Made by a program: the position numbers and the translations under genes | Notes under the pieces: model-generated | The model's database searches: none | What the model was told of the DNA's origin: nothing | What the model saw: the letters and a program-made list of their open reading frames with translations, nothing else | Part shown: positions 1 to 5,837 of the stretch, in pieces | Position numbering within the stretch: position 1 is the first letter of the stretch | Layout: every line of letters begins with the position of its first letter | Origin: Bacteroidia bacterium | Lineage (GTDB): Bacteria > Bacteroidota > Bacteroidia > Cytophagales > Cyclobacteriaceae | Assembly (NCBI GenBank): GCA_012031955.1 | Contig: JAAURZ010000072.1 | Coordinates: forward strand, 1 to 8,688 | DNA: 8,688 nt | Reading direction: 5' to 3'

Positions 1-212
1 TCGTTAAGGCCATTTGAGCCACGGTGGTGATAGGGACAAACAATTTTTGGTTTGAATGCGAGCACCGCACGGGCTGCCTGGTCATTGTCCATCGTGCATA
101 GTAAATTCATGCACAAGAAAACGACGTCAATATTTTTTAACGCACGCATTTCAGGTATGTCCTCCGTGTCGCCGGACAAGAATACGCGCTTGCCGCCGAG
201 ATTGGTAGGTAG
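1..212 (-). pseudogene. Remnant of an MBL-fold metallo-hydrolase gene, 5' end missing
   Basis: Read on the minus strand, one frame is open from 212 to the left edge and gives about 70 residues that match the C-terminal half of UlaG-like MBL-fold hydrolases: NLGGKRVFLSGDTEDIPEMR, then ALKNIDVVFLCMN, then QAARAV-AFKPKIV-PYHHRG. The Asp of SGDTE and the His of PYH, which are metal ligands in this family, are kept. The N-terminal half with the HxHxDH motif is absent: an in-frame TAG lies at 213-215 and the intact sigma-factor gene starts at 293, leaving no room for it. As I recall the family, CMNLPYTM and YPYHYRG are usual; here they read CMNLLCTM and CPYHHRG, changes that fit relaxed selection. 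The gene runs out of the window, so its 3' end is unknown. The family is fairly sure; that it is dead is an inference from the missing half. Confidence 0.72.
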
Positions 213-292
213 CTATGGGCGAGAATAAAAAAATCGGGTGATGTTGTAGGTTTTTGTCATGGGTCGCTACTAATTGAAAAAACGAAGGCAGA

Positions 293-781
293 ATGAGCGC
301 AACCCGTCGTCCGAACGACGACCCCTTTCTTCTGGAGATCAACCAGCACATCGGCATCGTGCATCGCGTTTGCAACGTGTATTTCTGGGATGATCCTGCT
401 GAGCGGGAAGATGTATTTCAGGAAGTGCTTTACCAGTTGTACAAGTCGTACGACCAGTTTGGAGGCAAATCGAAGTTCTCTACGTGGATGTACAGGGTGG
501 CATTGAATACGGCAATCACGCACTTTCGCAAAAGAAAGCGGAAGCCGCCCACAGAACAATTGTTACCCAGTCATGATGCGCCAGTCGAGCGCGACGAGCG
601 CGACGAAAGGATTCAGCAAATGTACGCGGCCATCGAAACGCTTTCACGATTGGACAAGGCAATCGTGCTGTTGTACCTCGACGATCTCTCGTACGATGAA
701 ATAGCAGACGTCACCAATCTGTCGAAGGTAAATGTGGGTGTGCGCCTGGTGCGGATCAGAAAGATGCTGGAACAAAAATAA
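293..781 (+). CDS. ECF-type RNA polymerase sigma-70 factor
   Basis: A 162-residue alternative sigma factor of the extracytoplasmic-function group, which directs RNA polymerase to a small set of promoters. Region 2 covers about residues 20-84: the DVFQEVLYQLYKSYDQF stretch (residues 40-56) matches the core-binding helix, and KFSTWMYRVALNTAITHFRK (61-80) is the -10 recognition helix, followed by a very basic tail. A charged linker (97-108) leads to region 4 at about 112-160, with the helix-turn-helix LSYDEIADVTNLSKVNVGVR (132-151). There is no region 1 or 3, as expected for ECF factors. The start is the first ATG of the frame; no strong Shine-Dalgarno is seen, which is normal in Bacteroidota. 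The membrane protein gene starts 28 bp downstream and is likely co-transcribed, so it is a candidate regulator of this factor. Target promoters cannot be told from the sequence. Confidence 0.92.
   Translation: MSATRRPNDDPFLLEINQHIGIVHRVCNVYFWDDPAEREDVFQEVLYQLYKSYDQFGGKSKFSTWMYRVALNTAITHFRKRKRKPPTEQLLPSHDAPVERDERDERIQQMYAAIETLSRLDKAIVLLYLDDLSYDEIADVTNLSKVNVGVRLVRIRKMLEQK
587..604 (+). repeat. 9-bp tandem repeat in the sigma-factor linker
   Basis: GAGCGCGAC occurs twice head to tail and codes for the ERDERD run (residues 99-104) between regions 2 and 4 of the sigma factor. It keeps the frame, so copy changes would only alter linker length. Confidence 0.6.
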
Positions 782-809
782 AATACACTGAGAGACTAAA
801 CGTATCGAA

Positions 810-1433
810 ATGGGATCAACAATAGAAAACATGAAAAACACATGGAATGATGCGCGGGAGAATCAGCCGGCCATAAGCCGCGACGAACTGGACGCCGTCT
901 TGCGCGCGCGTCTTCGCAGAGAACAGTCGGCGGTGACGAAATACTTCTGGGGATCGTTCTTCTACCAGAACCTCATGTATGCGTTTGCGCTGAACGCGAT
1001 TATCCGATTCTGGCACGAAACGCAGGTTGTGATTCTTTGTGCCGGTTTCATTGTTTTGTACGTGCCTTTTACGGTGCTGTTGCTGAAACGGTATAAGGCC
1101 ATGCACACACCTCGTGCACACGCTTCGCAGCATGTGCAGCAATACGTATCGCACCAGCATGCGGTGTTGCAGCGATTTTTCCGTTTCAAGCAGCGATTCG
1201 AATGGGCGGCGATACCGCTCAGCAGTTTGTTTATTGTGGGAGTGATATTTGAATTGTACGTGGATGGTGGCGTGCAGCACCACCTGGCAGCGGCCGCCTT
1301 GGTGTATGGATTGGTGTTGACCGCATTTGTAACGGCAGTGGTATTGGAAAATAAAAAGCGCTTTATCGAACCGCTCAGGCAACTCGAGATGATCCGGCAG
1401 GAAATGGCGATGACCGAGACAGCCTCACATTAA
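810..1433 (+). CDS. Four-helix membrane protein, putative regulator of the adjacent sigma factor
   Basis: A 207-residue protein I cannot place in a named family. It has a hydrophilic, charged N-terminal segment of about 45 residues, then four likely membrane helices at about 46-66, 72-92, 131-151 and 158-179, with a His-rich, basic loop between the second and third (about 93-130) and a charged C-terminal tail. No zinc-binding HxxxCxxC motif of classical anti-sigma factors is seen. In Bacteroidota, small membrane proteins with a short cytosolic N-terminus are often encoded directly after ECF sigma genes and are thought to hold the factor at the membrane; the 28-bp spacing here fits this, but the role is inferred from position only. 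The ATG at 810 is chosen; an in-frame ATG at 831 is a possible alternative. Its TAA shares a TTAA palindrome with the stop of the convergent gene. Confidence 0.75.
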   Translation: MGSTIENMKNTWNDARENQPAISRDELDAVLRARLRREQSAVTKYFWGSFFYQNLMYAFALNAIIRFWHETQVVILCAGFIVLYVPFTVLLLKRYKAMHTPRAHASQHVQQYVSHQHAVLQRFFRFKQRFEWAAIPLSSLFIVGVIFELYVDGGVQHHLAAAALVYGLVLTAFVTAVVLENKKRFIEPLRQLEMIRQEMAMTETASH

Positions 1434-2987
1434 GTGCGCGGGTTATTAAACGTCTCGTCGGCAATTGCCTTGCTGATCTTGTTGATGACCTGGTCCAACT
1501 CTTCGCTCGACACTTTTAATCTTTCGACTAGTTCGTCTTCGGCTATCGCTGGTGAATAAATTGAAGAGATTCACCAAACCCAGTATCCGGCACAAAGGGC
1601 GCGCAGCATGTGCGAATTGATGAACGCATATTCTGCCAACTGGCGATTCTTTTCCATCAACTGTTCTGTGCGTTCCAGTACGCGCCGTTCAAGGCTTTCG
1701 TTTGCCTCGGTCACTTCCTGGCTTTTTCTCGTGAGCAGCTCGTTTTGTTGCTTAATCTCCTTGCTCAGTATGCGCAGTTGCTTTTCGTACGTCCTTCTTG
1801 CGGCCGATCTGAATGCGAGAGAAACAATTTCGGCCATCGATGCGGCAAAGATGATATCCTCCGGTTTCCAGGATTTGATGCTACCCTGGTTCTCACAACA
1901 GATTACACCGGCGAGTTTGCCGTCCATGAAGAACGGAGCATCCAGCATCGACCTGATGTCGTGTACGGCGAGGTAGTTTTTTGTGAACGCTTCTGTATCG
2001 GGATGATGTTGTGCGTCTTCGGCCACCACCACACGTTCCATTTTGAGGGCCTTGAAGTAGCGTGGGTTAGCCTCTCGCGTCAATTCCTCGTTTTTGAAAT
2101 AGCGGTCCTGGTGCAAGTCATACGCCGATACGCATTCGATGCGTTCACTCACTTCGCTCGCATCGTGATAAAGCCACACGCTTACACGGCCTACGTCGAT
2201 ACTCCTGGCAGTAACCTGTGCAATGTGATTCAGTGCCTCTTCCAGCGTGCCGAAGTTGATATGCTTGTGTTTGGAAATATCGATCAACGTGTTCCAATGT
2301 TTTTCAAGTCTCCGGTTCTTCCTATCTATTTCGTCAATCTTGTCCTCAAGCTTCAGGTTTATCTCCGTGATCTGCTTTTGCTTCGACACAAGGTCTTCGT
2401 TACGTACCTTAAGAAGACGCAGGATTTTGTATCGCGCGCGGTCGAACAAACTTGTGAACAGAAAAAGGATGAGGCAAAGCCCGGTGACAGACGCAATGTA
2501 CAACGGCGTTTCGTCCGGATGTTCGACCGCAGGCAGTTGCATGTGGAAGAACGCAAACACCATTACGGAGACGAATGAAATGCCAAACCAGATTTTGGAA
2601 AGGCGGTAATTCACCAATAGGTTCGCCATCACGGGCATCACGCGTAAGCCAGGGCAACACCAGTGAGTGCACGCCGCCGGAATGGTAAGCGCCCACCACA
2701 AAACACACCCAGAAGCTGCCGATGAGACCATTGGCGATTACTTTGACGGGCGTTTTGGTGAGCAACAGGAGACAAAATGCATTGGCCATTGACGGCAACA
2801 GCACAAACAGGTATCGAGGTACGTTGAATGGCACGTAAGGGTAAGCCAGGAAATAAGAGAGGCTCACCAGTGTGCCGACGATGGTGAAAGAGATAATAAG
2901 CCTTACCGCAGTGCGGTCGAATGAATCAGTGTCACTGAAATTTCTGATCCACACAGCATACAATTGCCTGGCAAACGGACTTTTCAT
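1430..2987 (-). pseudogene. Membrane GAF-domain protein with C-terminal histidine box, frameshifted
   Basis: Read in three frames, this is one gene of about 519 codons. The N-terminus (ATG at 2987, MKSPFARQLY...) carries about six membrane helices down to roughly 2450. A coiled coil (EDLVSKQKQITEINLKLEDK and on) leads into a GAF domain (about 2260-1800; SVWLYHDAS, then DAPFFMDGKLAGVICCENQG). A second coiled coil (EANESLERRVLERTEQLMEK) ends in the histidine box INSHMLRA-PLCRILGLVNLF, with the His codon at 1610-1612, then a helix AIAEDELVERLKVSSEELDQ that runs to TAA at 1430-1432. No ATPase (HATPase_c) domain follows. Breaks: near 2641-2643, where one base fewer would give PWLTLMPVMANLL; at the CCC run 1597-1599, where one more C would give LRAPLCRILG; and near 1549-1553, +1 or -2. 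Sequence error or true decay cannot be separated here. Likely a membrane-bound signalling protein sensing a ligand through GAF. Confidence 0.72.
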
Positions 2988-3285
2988 AAGATTAAAACCA
3001 CTGTCGCATATGAAAAATAGTAAAATACTTCTTGTTGACGAGTTATTTTATCGATGGGTGGTGGTAAAAACTGCCAACCGATTGGCTATTCCAAAGAAAT
3101 GAAAGTTAAATCTTGATTCCTGGCCGGATAATTGGACTATCTTCTACAACTTTGCGACTTCATTCGGGGGTCTTATGAAGTAGAGCCATATATAGAGTAT
3201 GAAATGGCTGCAGGCGATTGTTTGTTGAATGTATGATAACACGCCGGCCATTGCTTGCGACCGTAAAAAATCAAATTGTTAAAAT
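2988..3285. other. Non-coding spacer between divergent genes
   Basis: About 300 bp between the divergent starts of the GAF protein gene and the SIMPL gene. I find no gene in it. It should hold the promoters of both, but no perfect TAnnTTTG box is seen; near matches are CAACTTTG at about 3149-3156 on the plus strand and TATTTTTC at about 3012-3019 on the minus strand. TGGCCGG at 3121-3127 and CCGGCCA at 3244-3250 form a 7-bp inverted repeat about 116 bp apart, which may be chance. Confidence 0.5.
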
Positions 3286-4017
3286 ATGAAATATCTATTC
3301 TCCTTCGCTTTGTTGCTGTGCACGGCACAGGTGTTTTCGCAGACCGAGTCAAAGACGCCCGAACTGCAGGTGGTTGGCGTAGCGGAGCTTAAAGTGACTC
3401 CCGACCTGGGTGTAATGAACATCCACATCACAGCCAAAGACATGGATTTCGGAAAGTCCATCAGCAAACTTAACGATAAGACCAACGCCATTGTGCGCCA
3501 GATAACCGGTATCGGTTTTAAACAAACCGATGTGAAGACGGTAGACTTTCGCGTGAACGAAAACAAAATATATCGCCGCGAGCAGATGATCGACAGCGGC
3601 TACATAGCCAGCCAGAGCGTGCAAGTCGAATTTAAGAGCGCCAAAGAAACAATCGCCAAAATCCTCAATACATTTTCGAAGGGAAAAACGGATTTCGTGC
3701 TCAGTTTCAACTTTAAACTTTCCGACGAACTGGAAAAGAAAACCAAAGAAGACATGATGCGACTCGCGGTGCTCGACGCGCAACACAAAGCCAATGTGCT
3801 GGCTGAAGCCGCCCAGGTGAAGTTGAAGCGCATTAAAGTCATCCAGCATGGCGACGGCGGCTACCGCCCGCAACCTATGCAATACAAGGCGTTGGACAGC
3901 CGCATGGCCAGCGCTGAAAGCGACTTTGGTTTTACCCCCAGCGACCTGCACTACAACGACACCGTGTCTATTGTGTGGGAAATAGAAATAGTGCCGACGG
4001 GTCACAACCTGTCATAA
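3286..4017 (+). CDS. Secreted SIMPL-domain (DUF541) protein
   Basis: A 243-residue protein of the SIMPL/DUF541 family (YggE-like). A signal peptide is clear at residues 1-18 (MKYLFSFALLLCTAQVFS), with likely cleavage before QTES, so the product is periplasmic or outer-envelope. The mature part starts with PELQVVGVAELKVTPDLGVM, the usual first beta strand of the family, followed by the repeated strand-helix pattern (ISKLNDKTNAIVRQITGIGF; SVQVEFKSAKETIAKILNTF) and a last strand DTVSIVWEIEIVP. The length agrees with the family. The function of SIMPL proteins is poorly defined; E. coli YggE has been linked to oxidative stress. The ATG at 3286 is the only sensible start given the signal peptide. 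It is followed after 73 bp, with a hairpin in the gap, by an unknown gene on the same strand. Family assignment is firm, role unknown. Confidence 0.88.
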   Translation: MKYLFSFALLLCTAQVFSQTESKTPELQVVGVAELKVTPDLGVMNIHITAKDMDFGKSISKLNDKTNAIVRQITGIGFKQTDVKTVDFRVNENKIYRREQMIDSGYIASQSVQVEFKSAKETIAKILNTFSKGKTDFVLSFNFKLSDELEKKTKEDMMRLAVLDAQHKANVLAEAAQVKLKRIKVIQHGDGGYRPQPMQYKALDSRMASAESDFGFTPSDLHYNDTVSIVWEIEIVPTGHNLS

Positions 4018-4047
4018 CCGCTCACGTCCTCGTCTTGAGTATGAATA

Positions 4048-4072
4048 GTGGCTCCGTTATTATTGGAGCCAC
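4048..4072. other. Perfect 8-bp hairpin between two plus-strand genes
   Basis: GTGGCTCC and GGAGCCAC are exact inverted repeats around a 9-base loop (GTTATTATT). It lies 31 bp after the SIMPL stop and 19 bp before the next ATG. No T-run follows on either strand, so it is not a typical intrinsic terminator; it could slow transcription, protect the SIMPL mRNA 3' end or bind a regulator. Confidence 0.55.
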
Positions 4073-4090
4073 ATTCAACCAAGATAAGGC

Positions 4091-4489
4091 ATGAAAAAAA
4101 TAAGGACAGTGAACGGCGTCTCGCAAATCGGCGACGACCTCTTCGACAATCTGCAAGTTCCGGCGGAGTTGATCAACGTGCTTAACGCGCATCGCGACAC
4201 GATTGTCAAACACGTACTGGGTGGGTTGGAAGTGTATATCCGGTACAAATTCGACCGGAAACTGTCGGCCAGCCACCTCGACGTCGTGAAAGGCCAGTTG
4301 GCCGACGTCAAGTCGCGCAACGTTGACTTCGACCTGCGCTTTAGCCATGTGCTTCAGCAACTGCGCGAGCGCAATGTGGTCTACGTAGGCATGGCACCCG
4401 TGATGGACGAGATCGATGAAATTATACAAGGTACCCTCAGCAATGCAGACTTCGGGAAGTACAAACCTGCCGGTCAACCCGCCGGTTGA
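4091..4489 (+). CDS. Hypothetical protein, 132 residues
   Basis: I do not recognise this protein. It has no signal peptide or membrane segment and appears cytosolic, mostly helical and charged, with about equal acidic and basic residues. Visible stretches are a helix VPAELINVLNAHRDTIVKHV (23-42), a conserved-looking LEVYIRYKFDRKLSASHLD patch, and a C-terminal amphipathic part VMDEIDEIIQGTLSNADFGK. The reading frame is intact and codon use is like the neighbours, which supports a real gene. A purine-rich AAGATAAGG just before the ATG may serve as a ribosome site. The last residues, PAGQPAG, are coded by an imperfect 11-bp direct repeat (AACCTGCCGGT / AACCCGCCGGT), and the end overlaps the convergent VOC gene by 16 bp. 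The start is the first ATG and matches the purine-rich site. Confidence 0.7.
   Translation: MKKIRTVNGVSQIGDDLFDNLQVPAELINVLNAHRDTIVKHVLGGLEVYIRYKFDRKLSASHLDVVKGQLADVKSRNVDFDLRFSHVLQQLRERNVVYVGMAPVMDEIDEIIQGTLSNADFGKYKPAGQPAG
4474..4489. repeat. Palindrome forming the overlapping ends of two convergent genes
   Basis: TCAACC-CGCC-GGTTGA is a 6-bp inverted repeat with a 4-base centre. Both arms hold a stop: TGA at 4487-4489 for the plus gene and TGA (TCA on plus) at 4474-4476 for the minus gene. Because of the symmetry both proteins end in QPAG. It could fold as a hairpin in both transcripts, but no T-run follows. Confidence 0.6.
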
Positions 4490-4863
4490 TGCGCGCCCGG
4501 AATCTCCTCACCAAACGTAATGCGGTGACCGTCGATGGTGCGTATTGCAAATTCGCGCTGGCCCCATGGTTTGTCCTCAGGCGCACTCAGTATCTCTACG
4601 GCGTTCGCCGTAAACTCCTCGTGCAATTGGTCGATGCCGGTTACGTCGGCATAGGCAAAGTACGAATGGTTTCTCGTCTCATGCGCTGAGCGGTCGTCAG
4701 GGCACTCACCCAACATCACCATGAACTTGTCACGATGAAGAAAGTACCAACCGCCACCCGACCACCCGGTTTTGAAACCGAGTTTCTTCTCGTAAAATTC
4801 AGCGCTGGCCGTCAGATCTTTTACGGCAAGCACATACCGGCAGTTGCCAATCGCAGATTCCAT
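4474..4863 (-). CDS. VOC-superfamily (glyoxalase/bleomycin-resistance fold) protein
   Basis: A 129-residue single VOC domain made of two beta-alpha-beta-beta-beta halves. The first half starts NCRYVLAVKDLTASAEFYEK (7-26) and KLGFKTGW, the hallmark opening of the fold; the second starts at about HSYFAYADVTGIDQLHEEF and ends REFAIRTIDGHRITFGEE. Members bind a metal or a small ligand in the cup between the halves and range from glyoxalases and dioxygenases to antibiotic-binding proteins; the substrate here cannot be named. The His of HSYFAYADV and the Glu of FGEE sit where metal ligands often lie. The start ATG (4863) is directly before the first strand and leaves a 70-bp gap to the divergent VOC gene. 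The C-terminus overlaps the convergent hypothetical gene by 16 bp. Intact frame, usual length for a VOC dimer subunit. Confidence 0.88.
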   Translation of the reverse strand: MESAIGNCRYVLAVKDLTASAEFYEKKLGFKTGWSGGGWYFLHRDKFMVMLGECPDDRSAHETRNHSYFAYADVTGIDQLHEEFTANAVEILSAPEDKPWGQREFAIRTIDGHRITFGEEIPGAHQPAG

Positions 4864-4896
4864 ATACCATGAAGGTACGATTTCTCCCGCATTGCT

Positions 4897-4904
4897 TACT
4901 TTTG
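4897..4904 (+). promoter_or_regulatory. Bacteroidota -7 box of the plus-strand VOC gene
   Basis: TACTTTTG fits TAnnTTTG exactly and ends 29 bp before the ATG at 4934, inside the 70-bp gap between the divergent VOC genes. No clear -33 TTG is seen at the usual distance. Confidence 0.5.
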
Positions 4905-4933
4905 AACTTCACAAACTCATTCATCCTTTTTTT

Positions 4934-5323
4934 ATGCGACTATTCCAGGTGTCCTTAATCGTGCGCGACTACGACGAAGCGATCCGTTTCTATGTCGACA
5001 AACTTGGTTTTGATTTGCTGGAAGATACAGTACTCACTGAAACGAAGCGGTGGGTGCGCGTGGGGTCGCCTGACAATGGCGCCGCATGCCTGCTGTTGGC
5101 CCGGGCTGCGAGCGAAGAACAAATGAAAAGCGTGGGAAACCAGACGGGCGGTAGAGTTTTTCTTTTTCTTGAAACAGACAATATTCAGGAAGCTATCACC
5201 AGGTGTGAGCAGAACGGAATACAGATAGTACAGTCGCTCCGCGACGAGCCTTATGGCAAAGTAATCGTGATCGAAGATCTTTACGGCAACAAAATTGACG
5301 TCATACAACCGGTGGTGCGCTAG
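4934..5323 (+). CDS. VOC-superfamily (glyoxalase-like) protein
   Basis: A 129-residue VOC-fold protein unlike its divergent neighbour in sequence. It opens LFQVSLIVRDYDEAIRFYVD and KLGFDLLEDT, and has the motif GNQTGGRVFLFLETDNI (about 75-91) and the closing strand YGKVIVIEDLYGNKIDVIQP (107-126). This pattern is typical of a common group of small VOC proteins annotated as glyoxalase/extradiol-dioxygenase family; the substrate is unknown. The frame is open further upstream (to 4844), but the extra residues would overlap the divergent gene and cross a -7 promoter box at 4897, so the ATG at 4934, directly before the first strand, is chosen. Its TAG (5321-5323) overlaps the stop of the convergent membrane-protein gene through the palindrome CTAG. 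Confidence 0.88.
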   Translation: MRLFQVSLIVRDYDEAIRFYVDKLGFDLLEDTVLTETKRWVRVGSPDNGAACLLLARAASEEQMKSVGNQTGGRVFLFLETDNIQEAITRCEQNGIQIVQSLRDEPYGKVIVIEDLYGNKIDVIQPVVR

Positions 5324-5559
5324 TCTAGTAGTTTCACAATCGTGAGCACGATGTTGGCCAGTATAAGTAGCAAACCTGATCCATACAGGTATGGGTTTTT
5401 GCCGATAACCATTTCGAAAGTCTTTTCAGGGCTGTTGAAATAGTTGATTGTGAACACAACCACCAACACCACCACCAGCACAATCAGTGTTACGAGCAGC
5501 AACACCAGATACCGGAATGGACCTTCGTTCCTCCGTTGAAAAATGTTTGGATGGTTCAT
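5320..5559 (-). CDS. Small two-helix membrane protein, 79 residues
   Basis: I do not recognise a family. From the ATG at 5559 the product is 79 residues: a short polar N-terminus (MNHPNIFQRRNEGPF), a long very hydrophobic helix rich in Val and Leu (about 17-40), a polar loop (NSPEKTFEMVIGKNPYLYGS) and a second helix (about 56-77). The frame stays open upstream to an ATG at 5613, but those residues would be coded by the hairpin and T-run of the leader and show no protein-like pattern, and a perfect -7 box lies just 4 bp before 5559; so the inner ATG is chosen. An inner-membrane location is likely. Neighbours give no hint of function. Confidence 0.7.
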   Translation of the reverse strand: MNHPNIFQRRNEGPFRYLVLLLVTLIVLVVVLVVVFTINYFNSPEKTFEMVIGKNPYLYGSGLLLILANIVLTIVKLLD

Positions 5560-5563
5560 AGCG

Positions 5564-5571
5564 CAAAAATA
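5564..5571 (-). promoter_or_regulatory. -7 box placed for a nearly leaderless mRNA
   Basis: On the minus strand TATTTTTG fits TAnnTTTG exactly and ends 4 bp before the ATG at 5559, so transcription would begin about at the start codon. It overlaps the T-run of the hairpin just upstream. No -33 box is obvious. Confidence 0.5.
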
Positions 5572-5603
5572 AAACCCACCTCTGTCGAGGGACAGAGAAT
5601 GGG
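5565..5603 (-). terminator. Terminator-like hairpin in the leader of the small membrane protein gene
   Basis: On the minus strand CTCTGTC and GACAGAG form a 7-bp stem with a CCTC loop, extended by CCCA/TGGG after a small internal loop, and TTTTATTTTT follows directly. This is the form of an intrinsic terminator for minus-strand RNA. No gene lies upstream on that strand within 230 bp, but a -7 box does (5611-5618), so it may be an attenuator or end a short RNA. Confidence 0.55.
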
Positions 5604-5610
5604 CTCGCTT

Positions 5611-5618
5611 CAAATATA
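5611..5618 (-). promoter_or_regulatory. Upstream -7 box, minus strand
   Basis: TATATTTG on the minus strand is an exact TAnnTTTG match. A start a few bases downstream would give an RNA whose 5' end begins with the terminator-like hairpin at 5575-5603, ahead of the membrane protein gene. No -33 element is evident. Confidence 0.4.
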
Positions 5619-5809
5619 GCTCCTATTATCGTTTAAATCTATCGCGCGCCACCTGAATTTGATAAACCAGTCGCGCCTGTTATGTTCCGCCCGGTTGGGA
5701 CTGAAGCTTTGAGTGCACTGGAGCAGATGATTGAATATCAATCGTTTAGGGATGGATCTTCGACGCGCTGATTTCTCCTCATTTCATTACCAATATTTGG
5801 CAATCCTGT

Positions 5810-5817
5810 TAACTTTG
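5810..5817 (+). promoter_or_regulatory. -7 box of accA
   Basis: TAACTTTG followed by TGC fits TAnnTTTG exactly and ends 20 bp before the accA ATG at 5838. It shares the run TTTGTGC with the box before the MBL hydrolase gene. A -33 TTG is not found at the usual spacing. Confidence 0.5.
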
Positions 5818-5837
5818 TGCCACCAATTTAAAAAAGT

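Larger units (their letters stand above)
5604..5837. other. Non-coding region between divergent genes
   Basis: About 230 bp with no gene that I can support on either strand. It carries a -7 box on each strand (5611-5618 minus, 5810-5817 plus) and a short inverted repeat GATTGA-ATA-TCAATC at 5729-5743, about 95 bp before accA, which could be an operator. No tRNA or known RNA family is recognised. Confidence 0.5.

Noticed and set aside
151..375. Minus-strand open frame over the sigma gene start
   Set aside because: Wrong frame for the MBL remnant and no protein-like pattern; it mixes the remnant and the antisense of the sigma gene.
816..1382. Minus-strand open frame of 188 codons opposite the membrane protein gene
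   Set aside because: Composition rich in Arg, His and Cys without domain pattern; it is the mirror of a coherent four-helix protein that follows the sigma gene.
1610..2578. Long plus-strand open frame of 322 codons
   Set aside because: It is antisense to the GAF-domain gene; the minus strand gives GAF and coiled-coil patterns, while this frame shows no family-like pattern.
3010..3102. Thirty-codon plus-strand frame starting MKNSKILLVDE, like the first strand of a response regulator
   Set aside because: The likeness stops after about ten residues, no receiver-domain residues follow and the frame closes; most likely chance.
3349..4005. Minus-strand open frame of 218 codons
   Set aside because: Antisense to the SIMPL gene, which has a signal peptide and family motifs.
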